The notes beneath the pieces are model-generated. The model made no database searches. It was not told the origin of the DNA and saw only the letters and a program-made list of their open reading frames with translations. From assembly GCF_000308715.1 (NCBI RefSeq), contig NZ_BAGH01000594.1, positions 1-32,220 of the forward strand: 32,220 nt of DNA, read 5' to 3'. Origin of the DNA: Nocardia tenerifensis NBRC 101015. Lineage in GTDB: Bacteria; Actinomycetota; Actinomycetes; Mycobacteriales; Mycobacteriaceae. This document shows, piece by piece, positions 7,362 through 15,742 of the stretch. Both the position numbers and the translations under genes were made by a program. Position 1 is the first letter of the stretch. Each line of letters opens with the position of its first letter.

Positions 7362-8240
7362 ATGACCCAGAAAAACGAAACATCGGTGACCGTCCTCGGA
7401 CTCGGGCGGATGGGCCAGGCGCTCGCCGGCGCGTTCCTGAAGGCCGGACACCCCACCACCGTGTGGAACCGCACGGCGGCCAAGGCCGAGCGGTTGGTGA
7501 GCGAGGGCGCGCGGCTCGCGCCGACGGTCGGCGCCGCGCTCGCCGCGAGTCCCCTGATCATCATCTGCCTCACCGACTACCCGGCGGTGCGCGAACTGCT
7601 CGACGCGAGCGAAAACGACTTGGCCGGAACAACATTGATCAACCTGACGTCGGGCGATTCCGCCCAGGCGCGGGCGACCGCCCGCTGGGCCGAGCAGCGC
7701 GGCGCCCGCTACCTCGACGGTGCCATCATGGCCATTCCGCCCGCCATCGGGACCGCCGAAGCGGTGATTCTGCACAGCGGGCCGGAGGCGGACTTCGCGG
7801 CGCACCGGCCGATCCTCGACGCGCTCGGCACCGTCAGCTACCTCGGCGCGGACCACGGGCTGGCGTCGCTGTACGACGTGGCCGGCCTGGCCATGATGTG
7901 GAGCGTGCTCAACGCCTGGCTGCACGGCACCGCCATGCTCCGCACGGCCGGGGTGGACGCCGCGACCTTCGCGCCGTTCGCCGCGCAGATCGCCGCCGGG
8001 GTCGCCGAGTGGTTGCCCGGGTACGCCGAGCAGATCGACCGCGGCTCCTTCCCGGCGGAGGTGTCGACGCTGGAGACGGACGCGCGGGCGATGGCGCATC
8101 TGATCGAGGAGAGCGAGGCGGTCGGCGTCAACGCCGAACTGCCGCGGTTGATCAAGGCGATGGCGGACCGCTCGATCGCCGCCGGGCACGGCGCGGAGCA
8201 GTATCCGGTGCTGATCGAGGAGTTCGGCACACCGCGCTAG
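7362..8240 (+). CDS. NADP(H)-dependent imine-reductase-like / beta-hydroxyacid dehydrogenase family enzyme
   Basis: A 292-aa two-domain oxidoreductase. The N-terminal Rossmann fold shows VTVLGLGRMGQALAGAFLKAGH followed by TTVWNRT; the arginine after the second strand favours NADPH. The C-terminal all-helical domain (from ~165) begins near GLASLYDVAGLAMMWSVLNAWLHGTAM, the position of the catalytic region in imine reductases. The Lys of classical 3-hydroxyisobutyrate dehydrogenases is not apparent, which favours the imine reductase branch. Natural substrates of this branch are mostly unknown. It is divergent from the MerR gene, its likely regulator, and ends 4 bp from the convergent ATPase gene. 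Confidence 0.87.
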   Translation: MTQKNETSVTVLGLGRMGQALAGAFLKAGHPTTVWNRTAAKAERLVSEGARLAPTVGAALAASPLIIICLTDYPAVRELLDASENDLAGTTLINLTSGDSAQARATARWAEQRGARYLDGAIMAIPPAIGTAEAVILHSGPEADFAAHRPILDALGTVSYLGADHGLASLYDVAGLAMMWSVLNAWLHGTAMLRTAGVDAATFAPFAAQIAAGVAEWLPGYAEQIDRGSFPAEVSTLETDARAMAHLIEESEAVGVNAELPRLIKAMADRSIAAGHGAEQYPVLIEEFGTPR

Positions 8241-8244
8241 GCGC

Positions 8245-9231
8245 TCAGTTGCCGTTGCGGTCGAGCGAGTCCCGGATGGCCGCCTGGGCCGCGTGCGGAA
8301 GGGTGTGCATGATCTCCCGAACCCGCTCCTTGCGGCGCAGAACCGCTTGGCGCACAGGCATTCCCGGCTGGGCCTCCATCTGCGGGATAATTCCCTCGAC
8401 CTCCTCGGCACCGCCGTGGTGGTGGCCCGCGTCGAACATCGCTTGCTCGCGCGCCATCTGGGCCTCGTCCTTCTCCTCGGACATGCCGATCGGGCCCTGC
8501 ATGCGGCCGTTGAGGAACTGCTTGACCACCGGCTCGTCGGAGGTCAGCAGAACCTCACGCGGGCCGAACATCACCAGCTGACGACGGAACAGCATGCCGA
8601 TGTTGTCGGGCACGGTGCGGGCCAGGTTGATGTTGTGGGTGACGATCAGGATCGTCGCGTCGATCTGCGCGTTGATATCGATCAGCAATTGACTGAGGTA
8701 CGAGGTGCGCACCGGGTCCAGACCGGAGTCCGGCTCGTCGACCAGGATGATCTGCGGATCCAGCACCAGGGCACGCGCCAGCCCGGCGCGCTTGCGCATA
8801 CCGCCGGAGATCTCGCCCGGGAGTTTGTTCTCGTCACCGAGCAAGCCGGTGAGCTCGAGCTTCTCCATGACGATGGACTTGATCTGCGACTCCGACTTCT
8901 TCGTATGCTCACGAAGCGGAAAGGCGACGTTGTCGAACAGGGTCATGGAGCCGAACAGCGCGCCGTCCTGGAACAGCACGCCGAAGAGCTTGCGGAGTTC
9001 GTAGAGCTCTTTGGTCGTGCACCGCATGATGTCGGTGTCGCCGATATAGATCGAGCCGCGTTCCGGGCGGAGCAGACCGATCAGCGATTTCAGGAAGACC
9101 GACTTGCCGGTGCCCGACGGACCGAGCAAGGCGCTGACCTCGCCGTACGGCAGCGTCAGCGAGACATCCTGCCAAATACGCTGCGAGCCGAACGATTTGG
9201 TGACACCCTCGGCTCTTACCGCGACGCCCAT
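8245..9231 (-). CDS. mceG: Mce lipid-import ATPase MceG (Mkl)
   Basis: A 328-aa ABC ATPase of the MlaF/Mkl type that powers Mce lipid/sterol importers at the inner face of the plasma membrane. Walker A GPSGTGKS is at residues 37-44, followed by the Q-loop in VLFQDGALFG. The signature ISGGM is at 141-145 and Walker B IILVDEP at 161-167; the H-loop is in VTHN. The C-terminal extension (GPIGMSEEKDEAQMA, then RRKERVREIMHTLP) is the tail I know from mycobacterial Mkl and is not found in ordinary ABC ATPases. The ATG at 9231 has GGAGG 6 nt upstream. No permease or mce gene is in the window, as expected for an ATPase encoded apart from the operons it serves. Confidence 0.95.
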   Translation of the reverse strand: MGVAVRAEGVTKSFGSQRIWQDVSLTLPYGEVSALLGPSGTGKSVFLKSLIGLLRPERGSIYIGDTDIMRCTTKELYELRKLFGVLFQDGALFGSMTLFDNVAFPLREHTKKSESQIKSIVMEKLELTGLLGDENKLPGEISGGMRKRAGLARALVLDPQIILVDEPDSGLDPVRTSYLSQLLIDINAQIDATILIVTHNINLARTVPDNIGMLFRRQLVMFGPREVLLTSDEPVVKQFLNGRMQGPIGMSEEKDEAQMAREQAMFDAGHHHGGAEEVEGIIPQMEAQPGMPVRQAVLRRKERVREIMHTLPHAAQAAIRDSLDRNGN

Positions 9232-9434
9232 GGTCGACCTCCATAGATTCCCGACGAGAATCCACCGGCGAGGCCTGACGCCCCCGATATCTCGTGGACC
9301 GTCGATCCACTGTAAGGCCGCGGGCCGCGTCACGGTCGAATTCTTGTCGCATTCACCGATTTCGCCCGGCGTTTTCGGGGTGGCCGACAGTGGACGAACA
9401 AGGTGTTCTCTGGTTCGGCGAACGTGTCGGGGCT

Positions 9435-10106
9435 TTAAATCCGTTCCAGGGTCGCGAGCCAGGCGGGCGCGCCGGCCTCGCCGTGGAATCTCGTCAGAAC
9501 TCGACCTTCCTCGATGGCAACGACACTCCAGCCGGTGCCCGGCGCGAACGCCGCGGCCAACGCGTCGCGGCTCACCGGATGAGGGCCGGTGTCGGGGCCG
9601 ATATCGCTGAAGCACAGCACATACAGGGTCGCGCCGGGCTCGGTCACCGAGGCGAGGCTGGCCACGTACCCCGGCCGCTCGTCGTCGGCGCACGTATGGA
9701 ACATGCCGGAGTCCAGCACCGTGTCGAAACACCGCCCCAGACTTCGCAATCGGAACGCGTCCGCGACGGCGAACTCGGCCTCGATCCCCCGCTCGGCCGC
9801 CTTGGCCCCGGCACGCGCCAGCGCCGTCTCCGCCACATCCACCCCGAGTACCGAAAAGCCCAGCGACGCAACATAAAGCGCGTTCTCCCCCGACCCACAC
9901 CCCACATCGAGCACCGCCCCGGTGATCCCACCCGCGGCGGCCACCCGCGCGATCGCCGGCTGCGGTCCATCGATATCCCACGGCGCCGGGCCATCCCGAT
10001 ACGACGCGTCCCACGGCAGGCCCGTCATCCGCTCATGACTCGTCGGCACTCGCCCGCCGAAAGGATCTCCGGACACCGCCGTCCCCTTCCGCCGACCAAT
10101 TTCCAT
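9435..10106 (-). CDS. Class I SAM-dependent methyltransferase (TehB/thiopurine methyltransferase-like)
   Basis: A 223-aa (or 197-aa) methyltransferase. Motif I VLDVGCGSGENALYVA is followed by an acidic end of strand 2 (VLGVDVAE) and motif II/III segments FDTVLDSGMFHT. The WD..Y..GPAPWDIDGPQPAI lead-in is typical of the small-molecule methyltransferase group that includes TehB-like and thiopurine methyltransferase-like proteins. The substrate is unknown. The start is uncertain: ATG at 10106 has no clear ribosome-binding site, and the ATG at 10028 (MTGLPWD) would also give a complete fold. It is divergent from the 10234 gene. Confidence 0.87.
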   Translation of the reverse strand: MEIGRRKGTAVSGDPFGGRVPTSHERMTGLPWDASYRDGPAPWDIDGPQPAIARVAAAGGITGAVLDVGCGSGENALYVASLGFSVLGVDVAETALARAGAKAAERGIEAEFAVADAFRLRSLGRCFDTVLDSGMFHTCADDERPGYVASLASVTEPGATLYVLCFSDIGPDTGPHPVSRDALAAAFAPGTGWSVVAIEEGRVLTRFHGEAGAPAWLATLERI

Positions 10107-10233
10107 GGACCCGTGGATGTTCGGAAGCTACGTTACGCCCGACGCGCAGTGTATTGACGCACCTCGCCCGCTGCGGCAAGCTCGGAGGCGAGTCTCTGCT
10201 GGTGGGGTACGGCACGTCGGAGGAGAACTGTCG

Positions 10234-10743
10234 ATGGATGTGGCGGGGCACAGGCCGTCCGGCGAATCCGTGCTGGTCGGCGATCTCGTCCGGGAGGTGA
10301 TCGCCGATGTCGCACCCGACGAGCTGGCCCTGGTCGATCGGCTGCGCCAACTCGACAACGGCGACGCCGTGCGACTGCTCCAGCGGCGCAGGCGCGGTGG
10401 CGACCTGCTCGGTTTCGGCTTAGACGAGGTGGTGGTACTCGCGAGTCCGATCGTGTGGGTGGCGGTGGACGAGGCGGTGAAGCGGTTCACCGACACCGCG
10501 ATCACCGGCGGCGGTAAGGCGGTACGGCAGCGCCTGCGGCGACTGCTCGGCCGGGGCGAGGGCGCGCCGATCGTGCCCGAGTTCACCAGGGAGCAGATCG
10601 CCGATGTGCACACGCAGGTGGCCGATGCCGCGATGCGCGCGGGCATGGACGCCGACCGGGCGCGGATCATCGCCGACAAGGTAGGCATTCGGCTGGCTCT
10701 TCGCGGTTCCGGCGTCGATGCTGCCCGGCCACCGGAACCCTGA
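10234..10743 (+). CDS. Unrecognised 169-aa protein upstream of the M48 membrane peptidase
   Basis: I do not recognise the family. The start ATG at 10234 is chosen because GGAGGAG ends 8 nt upstream; the open frame continues to 10105 but has no comparable site. The protein is mainly alpha-helical in appearance. A helix-rich N-terminal segment (VREVIADVAPDELALVDRLRQLDNGDAVRLLQRRRRGGDLLGFGLDEVV) is followed by one moderately hydrophobic stretch (VVVLASPIVWVAVDEAV). Next come a glycine turn ITGGGKAV, a strongly basic helix (RQRLRRLLGR) and a C-terminal helix pair. The C-terminus PPEP is followed by a zinc-ribbon-like coding stretch in another frame. The 940-aa protease starts 68 bp downstream on the same strand, so the two probably form an operon. 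Confidence 0.75.
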   Translation: MDVAGHRPSGESVLVGDLVREVIADVAPDELALVDRLRQLDNGDAVRLLQRRRRGGDLLGFGLDEVVVLASPIVWVAVDEAVKRFTDTAITGGGKAVRQRLRRLLGRGEGAPIVPEFTREQIADVHTQVADAAMRAGMDADRARIIADKVGIRLALRGSGVDAARPPEP

Positions 10744-10811
10744 CGCGCGGAACAACATTCAGCAGCGGTGTCCGTACTGCGGCACCGAACTGATCGGCCG
10801 CGCGGGAAAGG

Positions 10812-13634
10812 ATGGACATCACCGTCGAATCGGAGGTCCCCGCTGTGCCGGTGCGGGCCGGAGCCCTCGCCGCGGGCACGTCGCTGCGCTTCACGCTCCT
10901 GCTGGCCTTCATCACGTTCGACAGCCTGTTCCTGCTCTCCAGTACGGCGACCTGGTATCAAGGCGGCAGCGAATGGTTCGAGATCTGCCGTCTCGCCGTG
11001 GGTTACGACCCGCGGCAGGCGTATACGCCGACCGAGACACTCATCAACTCCGGGTTCATCGAATCGTGCCAGACCACCCACGGACTACAGGCGCCGACCG
11101 ACTGGATGCTCCTCGCCGTGGTGGCCGTCGCCGCGGTGGCGATCGCGATCTACCTGCTGTGGCCTACGTGGCGACGCAGGCGTCTGCTGCGCATCGATCT
11201 GCACTCGACCGACGAATTGGCAGCGGAGCTGCGCGATCTCGTGGCCGTGGCAGGTCTGCGCACCAGCCCCGAGTTCGCGATCGACCCCCGATCCGACGCG
11301 GTCGGAGCGGTCGTGTTCGGAAGGCTGGGGCGATACACGGTGTGCCTCGATGCCGGTCTGATCGCGCACCGAAGCGCCGCCCCCGGCGTGCTGCGCGACG
11401 TCGCCCTGCACGAACTCGCGCACATCCGCAACCGCGACGTCGACATCGCCTACGCTACCGTCGCCGTGTGGCGGGCGTTCCTGCTCTGCGCGCTGCTGCC
11501 CCACCTGATCGGCCAGGCGGTGTCGCTGGCGACCGCCACCGAAACCTGGCGCGAGGATTGGCAATTGGGCCTGCGGGGCCTGATCCGGGTCGCGGTACTC
11601 GTCGCCCTGACCTATCTGGTCCGCGCCGACATTCTGCGCACCCGCGAGTTCTACGCCGACCTCGACGCCGCGAACCTGGCCGGACGGTCCGCGTTCACCT
11701 GGCGCGACAACCATGCCGTGGTTCAGCCGAGAACCGCTGTCCTGCACCGGTTTATCGGTATCTGGCGAACCCACCCGGACATCTCCGAACGCCTGCGATC
11801 GTTGCGCGATCCCGGAATCCTCTTCGGCGCGAATGCATTACCGATGTTCCTCACCGGCGTCGTCGCGCAGGTCGCCAACGTGTCGCTGCCCGCGGTGGTC
11901 GACAGCTTCGGCCTGCCGTGGGATCAGCTCGCCGTCGAGCGGGTGTCGACCTGGGTGACGGCCGCGCTTGTGGTCGGCATCGCGGGCTACGCGCTGTGGC
12001 GAGTGGTCGGCTACGCCGTGCTGACCGGTCGCCCCGTCCCCTCCGGGTGGGGCGCGGGGGTCTGGCTCGGCGCGGGTATGGCGGTGGGCGAACTAGTGTC
12101 CTTCCGCACGGCGGGCTTTGCGCTGTTGCCGCGAGGATCCGCGATTCTGCTCGTGTTCGTGATCAGCGGTCCCGTATTCACCTGGTGGATAACGCAATGC
12201 GCGGAACTGTGGATCAGGGGGTGGGCGGGGCGATCGATCCGACCGGTGCGAATCCTGGGTTCGGCCGCCGCCCTGGTGGTCTTCGGCACCTGGTACGGCT
12301 ACTGGATGAGTGGGCCGTTCCTGTTCCTGATCGGTCCGCTGCGCTCCCCGCAGCTGGCGACGGCGGGCCTGCCCTCGTGGTTCTGGTTCGTCGCGGATCT
12401 GGCCAACAGACCCCTGGTGCTCGCGGGCGCCGCAGTACTGTGGCTGTTCCCGCTCGTCCCCCTGCTCCGGAAGCCGAGAACCGGCACACCCGGCTGGGTC
12501 GAGCGGGCCCGCACCGACCCGCCGGACGGCGAGACGACCATCCGGCAGCCGGTGTCGCTGCGACCAGCTCTCGCCGGCGCCGTCCTCGGCGGTGGGCTGT
12601 GCTGGGTGGCCGTCGTGGTGGTCATGCTGGTGCTGCACGCCGATCAGCCGCCGCGGGAAGCGTCGAACACCGAGTGGATACTGCGGTATCCGATGTGGTT
12701 GACGGTCGGACTCGGCCTCGCGACGGTGGCGACCGCGATCATCGTCTCCGCCACCACCCGCCGCTACCGCCTGGCGATCGCGCTGGCCGCGTCCGGCGGG
12801 GCGGGGCTGATGGGTCTGGCCGGGCTGTTCGTCTTCGCGGCCGTCGACGGTTGCGTCGGCTCGATGCGAGTGTTGGCCTACACCTGCGATATCCGGCCGC
12901 ACGCGGCGTGGCTCGTTGTGACGCTACAGGTTCCGTTCGTACTCGGTCTCGCGCTCACGCTGGCCGCGCTCGGCGCGCTCGTCGGCGCGGTCCTGGTGGA
13001 CGGCGGCCGGCTGGTGCTGCGACGTCGTGCGGCGGCGTCGACCGAGGTGTCCGCCCGGCCCGAATCATTGTTCCGCCGAAGGCTTCTGGTGACGGCGGCG
13101 GCCGCAGCCGTCGCGATTCTCGGCGTCGACACCGCGCTCAACTACTACGTTCGCGACGGTCCCGACGTCGCTCCGGTCGCGACCATCGGCAACGAGCCGC
13201 CGCCTACGCCGGAAGCCACCTACCGGAAGGTCTGGGCATGGCTGCGGGTCGGCGGGCACGACAAGGTCATCGAACTGGGCGAGGATTTCCGGAAATGGGG
13301 CGAGGCCACGGGTGAGGCGGCCCGTGCAGCACAGGAGGCCGGCGAGCCCACAGTGGACCTCGATCCCGACGTGTTCGGGCCGATTTGCACCGCCGTCGCC
13401 CGCGCCGCCCACGACGCGGCGGCCTTCATCCCCATTCCGGACGAGCGGGCGCAGCAGGATTGGGCGAAGGCCTATACCGTCGGCGAGCAGGCGGGCAGTG
13501 ACTGCCGAAACAGCTTCGGCGCCAAGGACGATGCCCTGTTCGGCAGGTCAATGACCGAGGGTGTGGAGGCCGTCACCGCCTACCAGTCGCTGATGCGGTA
13601 CCTGCACACGATCGGTGTGCTGACGAACGGGTGA
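10812..13634 (+). CDS. Large polytopic membrane protein with M48-type zinc metalloprotease core
   Basis: A 940-aa membrane protein, around three times the size of HtpX-type M48 peptidases. The zinc motif HELAH is at residues 200-204 and the third ligand lies in EFYADLDAA (Glu279, with the Asp at 283), the M48 arrangement. Two membrane helices (~26-44 and ~98-117) precede the catalytic domain. After ~350 come roughly eight more hydrophobic segments. A last helix near 755-775 leads to a soluble C-terminal region (~776-940) with TPEATYRKVWAWLRVGG. The extra membrane region has no domain I recognise. The ATG at 10812 follows GGAAAGG very closely. The stop directly abuts the stop of the convergent next gene. 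Confidence 0.85.
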   Translation: MDITVESEVPAVPVRAGALAAGTSLRFTLLLAFITFDSLFLLSSTATWYQGGSEWFEICRLAVGYDPRQAYTPTETLINSGFIESCQTTHGLQAPTDWMLLAVVAVAAVAIAIYLLWPTWRRRRLLRIDLHSTDELAAELRDLVAVAGLRTSPEFAIDPRSDAVGAVVFGRLGRYTVCLDAGLIAHRSAAPGVLRDVALHELAHIRNRDVDIAYATVAVWRAFLLCALLPHLIGQAVSLATATETWREDWQLGLRGLIRVAVLVALTYLVRADILRTREFYADLDAANLAGRSAFTWRDNHAVVQPRTAVLHRFIGIWRTHPDISERLRSLRDPGILFGANALPMFLTGVVAQVANVSLPAVVDSFGLPWDQLAVERVSTWVTAALVVGIAGYALWRVVGYAVLTGRPVPSGWGAGVWLGAGMAVGELVSFRTAGFALLPRGSAILLVFVISGPVFTWWITQCAELWIRGWAGRSIRPVRILGSAAALVVFGTWYGYWMSGPFLFLIGPLRSPQLATAGLPSWFWFVADLANRPLVLAGAAVLWLFPLVPLLRKPRTGTPGWVERARTDPPDGETTIRQPVSLRPALAGAVLGGGLCWVAVVVVMLVLHADQPPREASNTEWILRYPMWLTVGLGLATVATAIIVSATTRRYRLAIALAASGGAGLMGLAGLFVFAAVDGCVGSMRVLAYTCDIRPHAAWLVVTLQVPFVLGLALTLAALGALVGAVLVDGGRLVLRRRAAASTEVSARPESLFRRRLLVTAAAAAVAILGVDTALNYYVRDGPDVAPVATIGNEPPPTPEATYRKVWAWLRVGGHDKVIELGEDFRKWGEATGEAARAAQEAGEPTVDLDPDVFGPICTAVARAAHDAAAFIPIPDERAQQDWAKAYTVGEQAGSDCRNSFGAKDDALFGRSMTEGVEAVTAYQSLMRYLHTIGVLTNG

Positions 13635-14288
13635 CTAACCGAGGGCGAGTGGGAGTTTTGTTGCGAGGTCGCCTAATTCGGTTTCCTCAGCGGGGGCCGG
13701 GCGGCGGCGGCCGGTGCCGACGAGGAGGGCGTCGCGGTCCGACATCGTCTCGGGAAATGGTGCGCCGGCGAGCTTTTCGAGCATCGCGCGGGCCTCGGCC
13801 ATGGCTTCGGCGGGCGGCTCGGCGGCGTCGGGGAAATCCATGATCAGGTCGAGGTGGTGCAGGGTCCACTCCATGACGTAGGCGTGGAGGTAGTCGGCGA
13901 CCGTCAGTACCTGGTCTTTGGTGCTCACGCGGGCGTGCGGGTGGGCGAGCTCGGCGGCGCGGCCCGCGGCGGAGCCGACATCGTCGAGGTGGAACTTCAG
14001 CAGGGCGGGATGCCCGTACGCCGCGGCCAGCCGGACGATCAGCGCGTCGAGCGGGTCGTCACCCGTGGGCGGCTCGATGATGTTCCAGTACGTCACCGCG
14101 TCCCTGGTCGGCTCCTCGTCGCTGGGGGTTACGAGGGTTATCAAGACATCTTGGGCGTCGATGATCAAGTGGCACACCAGGTCTCGCACCAACCAGCCGG
14201 TGCAGCCGGAGGGTCGTTCGAAGTCTCGGTCCGGGAGTTCGGCGACGGCCGTGCGCAGTGCGGCCCATGAACGGGAGAAGAGATCCAC
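13635..14288 (-). CDS. Mycothiol-dependent maleylpyruvate isomerase-like (DinB-fold) protein
   Basis: A 217-aa DinB-superfamily protein of the maleylpyruvate-isomerase N-terminal type. The metal triad is visible as His40 (LVCHL) with Glu140 and His144 (MEWTLHH), the same H...ExxxH pattern as the mycothiol-dependent isomerase of corynebacteria. The family also includes many uncharacterised mycothiol-S-transferase-like proteins, so the name does not prove maleylpyruvate chemistry. The start is a GTG at 14288 with no clear ribosome-binding site. The stop is immediately adjacent to that of the M48 gene (13632-13634 and 13635-13637), leaving no intergenic terminator. Confidence 0.88.
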   Translation of the reverse strand: MDLFSRSWAALRTAVAELPDRDFERPSGCTGWLVRDLVCHLIIDAQDVLITLVTPSDEEPTRDAVTYWNIIEPPTGDDPLDALIVRLAAAYGHPALLKFHLDDVGSAAGRAAELAHPHARVSTKDQVLTVADYLHAYVMEWTLHHLDLIMDFPDAAEPPAEAMAEARAMLEKLAGAPFPETMSDRDALLVGTGRRRPAPAEETELGDLATKLPLALG

Positions 14289-14429
14289 GGCGGCAAGTTA
14301 GCAGTGACCGGGCGGCGTCGCGACCGCTTTTCGCCGTCCGGATCCGGCGACGTGCCGCGGCGAACATGGGTGGCGGTCCGCGCCGGCGTGTACAACAGGG
14401 GTGGGTGTACCTAGCGGGATGGGGTAACT

Positions 14430-15242
14430 ATGTGGAAGATCTGTCAGACCTGCGCGGTCGAGCACGACGCCGCGGCGGAGATCTGTCGTATCTGCGCGGA
14501 CGAGCGGCAGTGGGTGCCCGCCGCCGGGCAACAGTGGACCACGCTGGACAAGCTCGTGGCGTCGGGCCACAAAGTCACGATGCGGGAGTTGGAGCCCGAC
14601 CTGTTCGGCCTGCGGACCGAGCCGGAGTTCGGCATCGGGCAGGAGTCGCACCTGGTGCGAACGCCGGCGGGAAACGTCCTGTGGGATGTGACGGGGTATG
14701 TGGACGAGAACGCCGCACGGCTGGTTCGCGAGCTCGGCGAGGTCGTCGCCATCGTGCCGAGCCACCCGCACCACTACGGCGTGCAGGTGGAGTGGAGCCG
14801 GGCGCTCGGTGGGGTGCCGGTGCTGGTCGCCGAGTCCGATCTGGAGTGGGTCGCGCGCCGGGACCCGGCGATCCGCCCGTGGTCGGGCCGGCTGGAGCTG
14901 CTGCCGGGTGTCACCCTGCGCCAGTTGGGCGGGCACTTCCCCGGCAGCGCGGTGCTGCACTGGGCGGCGGGGGCGGGCGGTAAAGGCGTGCTGTTCAGCG
15001 CCGACACCATTCAGGCCAATCCCGATCGGAAGTCGGTCGCGTTCATGCGCAGTTATCCCAACCGGATTCCGCTGTCACCGGCCGTGGTCGAGCGGGTCGC
15101 GACGACGGCCGAGGAGTTCGAGTTCGACCGGCTCTACGACAACTTCGGCAAGCCCATCGACGGCGACGCCCGCGCCGTCGTCCGCAGCTCCGCCGAGCGT
15201 CACATCGCTTGGGTGCGTGGGGATTTCGACCATCTGACCTGA
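14430..15242 (+). CDS. MBL-fold protein with N-terminal zinc ribbon and incomplete metal motif
   Basis: A 270-aa protein. The first 25 residues form a treble-clef or zinc-ribbon-like knuckle with C5-x2-C8 and C19-x2-C22. The rest reads as a metallo-beta-lactamase fold: LVRTPAGNVLWDVTGYV, then SHPHHYG (residues 111-117), GGHFPGSAVLHW and VLFSADTIQ. The usual HxHxDH motif is reduced to H112-x-H114-H115, without the Asp. It may thus bind one metal or none, or use other ligands. The MWKIC start at 14430 follows GGGATGGGG. The substrate is unknown. It ends just before a palindromic repeat and is convergent with the lipoprotein gene. Confidence 0.8.
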   Translation: MWKICQTCAVEHDAAAEICRICADERQWVPAAGQQWTTLDKLVASGHKVTMRELEPDLFGLRTEPEFGIGQESHLVRTPAGNVLWDVTGYVDENAARLVRELGEVVAIVPSHPHHYGVQVEWSRALGGVPVLVAESDLEWVARRDPAIRPWSGRLELLPGVTLRQLGGHFPGSAVLHWAAGAGGKGVLFSADTIQANPDRKSVAFMRSYPNRIPLSPAVVERVATTAEEFEFDRLYDNFGKPIDGDARAVVRSSAERHIAWVRGDFDHLT

Positions 15243-15244
15243 TC

Positions 15245-15301
15245 TGGGCCCGGACTCGAAGTCCGGCCGGATGCTGCCGGGTCGGACTTCGAGACGGCCT
15301 A
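15245..15301. repeat. Short palindromic element, copy 1 (57 bp)
   Basis: An 11-bp inverted repeat, CTCGAAGTCCG (15255-15265) and CGGACTTCGAG (15283-15293), lies within less conserved outer arms ending in TAGGCC (minus strand, 15301-15296). The 16-mer CGAAGTCCGGCCGGAT (15257-15272) recurs exactly at 31510-31525. The outer TAG on the minus strand is the stop codon of the lipoprotein gene. Alternative pairing CGGACT-cga-AGTCCG (15251-15265) is also possible. Confidence 0.6.
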
Positions 15302-15309
15302 GCCGTCTC
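15291..15309. terminator. Hairpin with the lipoprotein stop codon in its loop
   Basis: GAGACGGC (15291-15298) and GCCGTCTC (15302-15309) are perfect complements. The 3-nt loop CTA is the TAG stop of the minus-strand lipoprotein gene. It lies between convergent genes and could stop transcription from both sides; no T-tract follows. Confidence 0.5.
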
Positions 15310-15742
15310 GGCGCTGACCGATCTCCTTGGTGAGGGCGATGATGTCGGTCAGCAGCTTGGGCGCCTCGTTGCACTCGTCGGTGGTGACGCGTTTGCTGCT
15401 GCCGTCTCGGTAGGTCACGGTGACGGCGTAGAAGTAGGAGTCCCGGCAGTCGCTCGGGCCGGTGTAGGCGTCGGTCAAGGTCCGGAACTCCGCGCTGTCG
15501 ACCATCTCGAACAGGGCGCCGCGTCGCTGGTTCTGCACCGTGTCGTCCACGGTGTAGAACTGGTTGACGCCGGCGAAGCCGCCGGTCTGGTTCACCTCGA
15601 CGCTGGTCGCCTTGGCAGTCTCAGCGCCCGAACGACTCTCGCCCGCGCCGCCGCAGGCCGCCGTCGCCAGCAGTAGCGCGCCGAGTGTCGCGGAGAGGAA
15701 CAGCGGCTGCGCGAGCCCGCGGCGGTACGGAGATTCGCTCAT
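15299..15742 (-). CDS. Small putative secreted lipoprotein of unknown function
   Basis: A 147-aa protein with an N-terminal export signal: basic SPYRRG, a hydrophobic core (LAQPLFLSATLGALLLATAAC), then C-G-G-A-G-E-S-R-S-G. This is a plausible, slightly off-consensus lipobox with Cys as the anchor. The mature part (about 115 aa) contains two more cysteines, in PSDCRDSYFYAVTVTYRDGS and TTDECNEAPK, which could form one disulfide. I do not recognise the domain. The ATG at 15742 is preferred because it puts the signal peptide at the N-terminus; the frame stays open further upstream to 16027 but that would bury the signal. Confidence 0.75.
   Translation of the reverse strand: MSESPYRRGLAQPLFLSATLGALLLATAACGGAGESRSGAETAKATSVEVNQTGGFAGVNQFYTVDDTVQNQRRGALFEMVDSAEFRTLTDAYTGPSDCRDSYFYAVTVTYRDGSSKRVTTDECNEAPKLLTDIIALTKEIGQRRDG

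Noticed and set aside
9300..9345. Promoter for mceG (TTCGAC and TACAGT on the minus strand)
   Set aside because: The spacing between the boxes is about 20 bp, too long for a standard sigma-A promoter; not strong enough to call.
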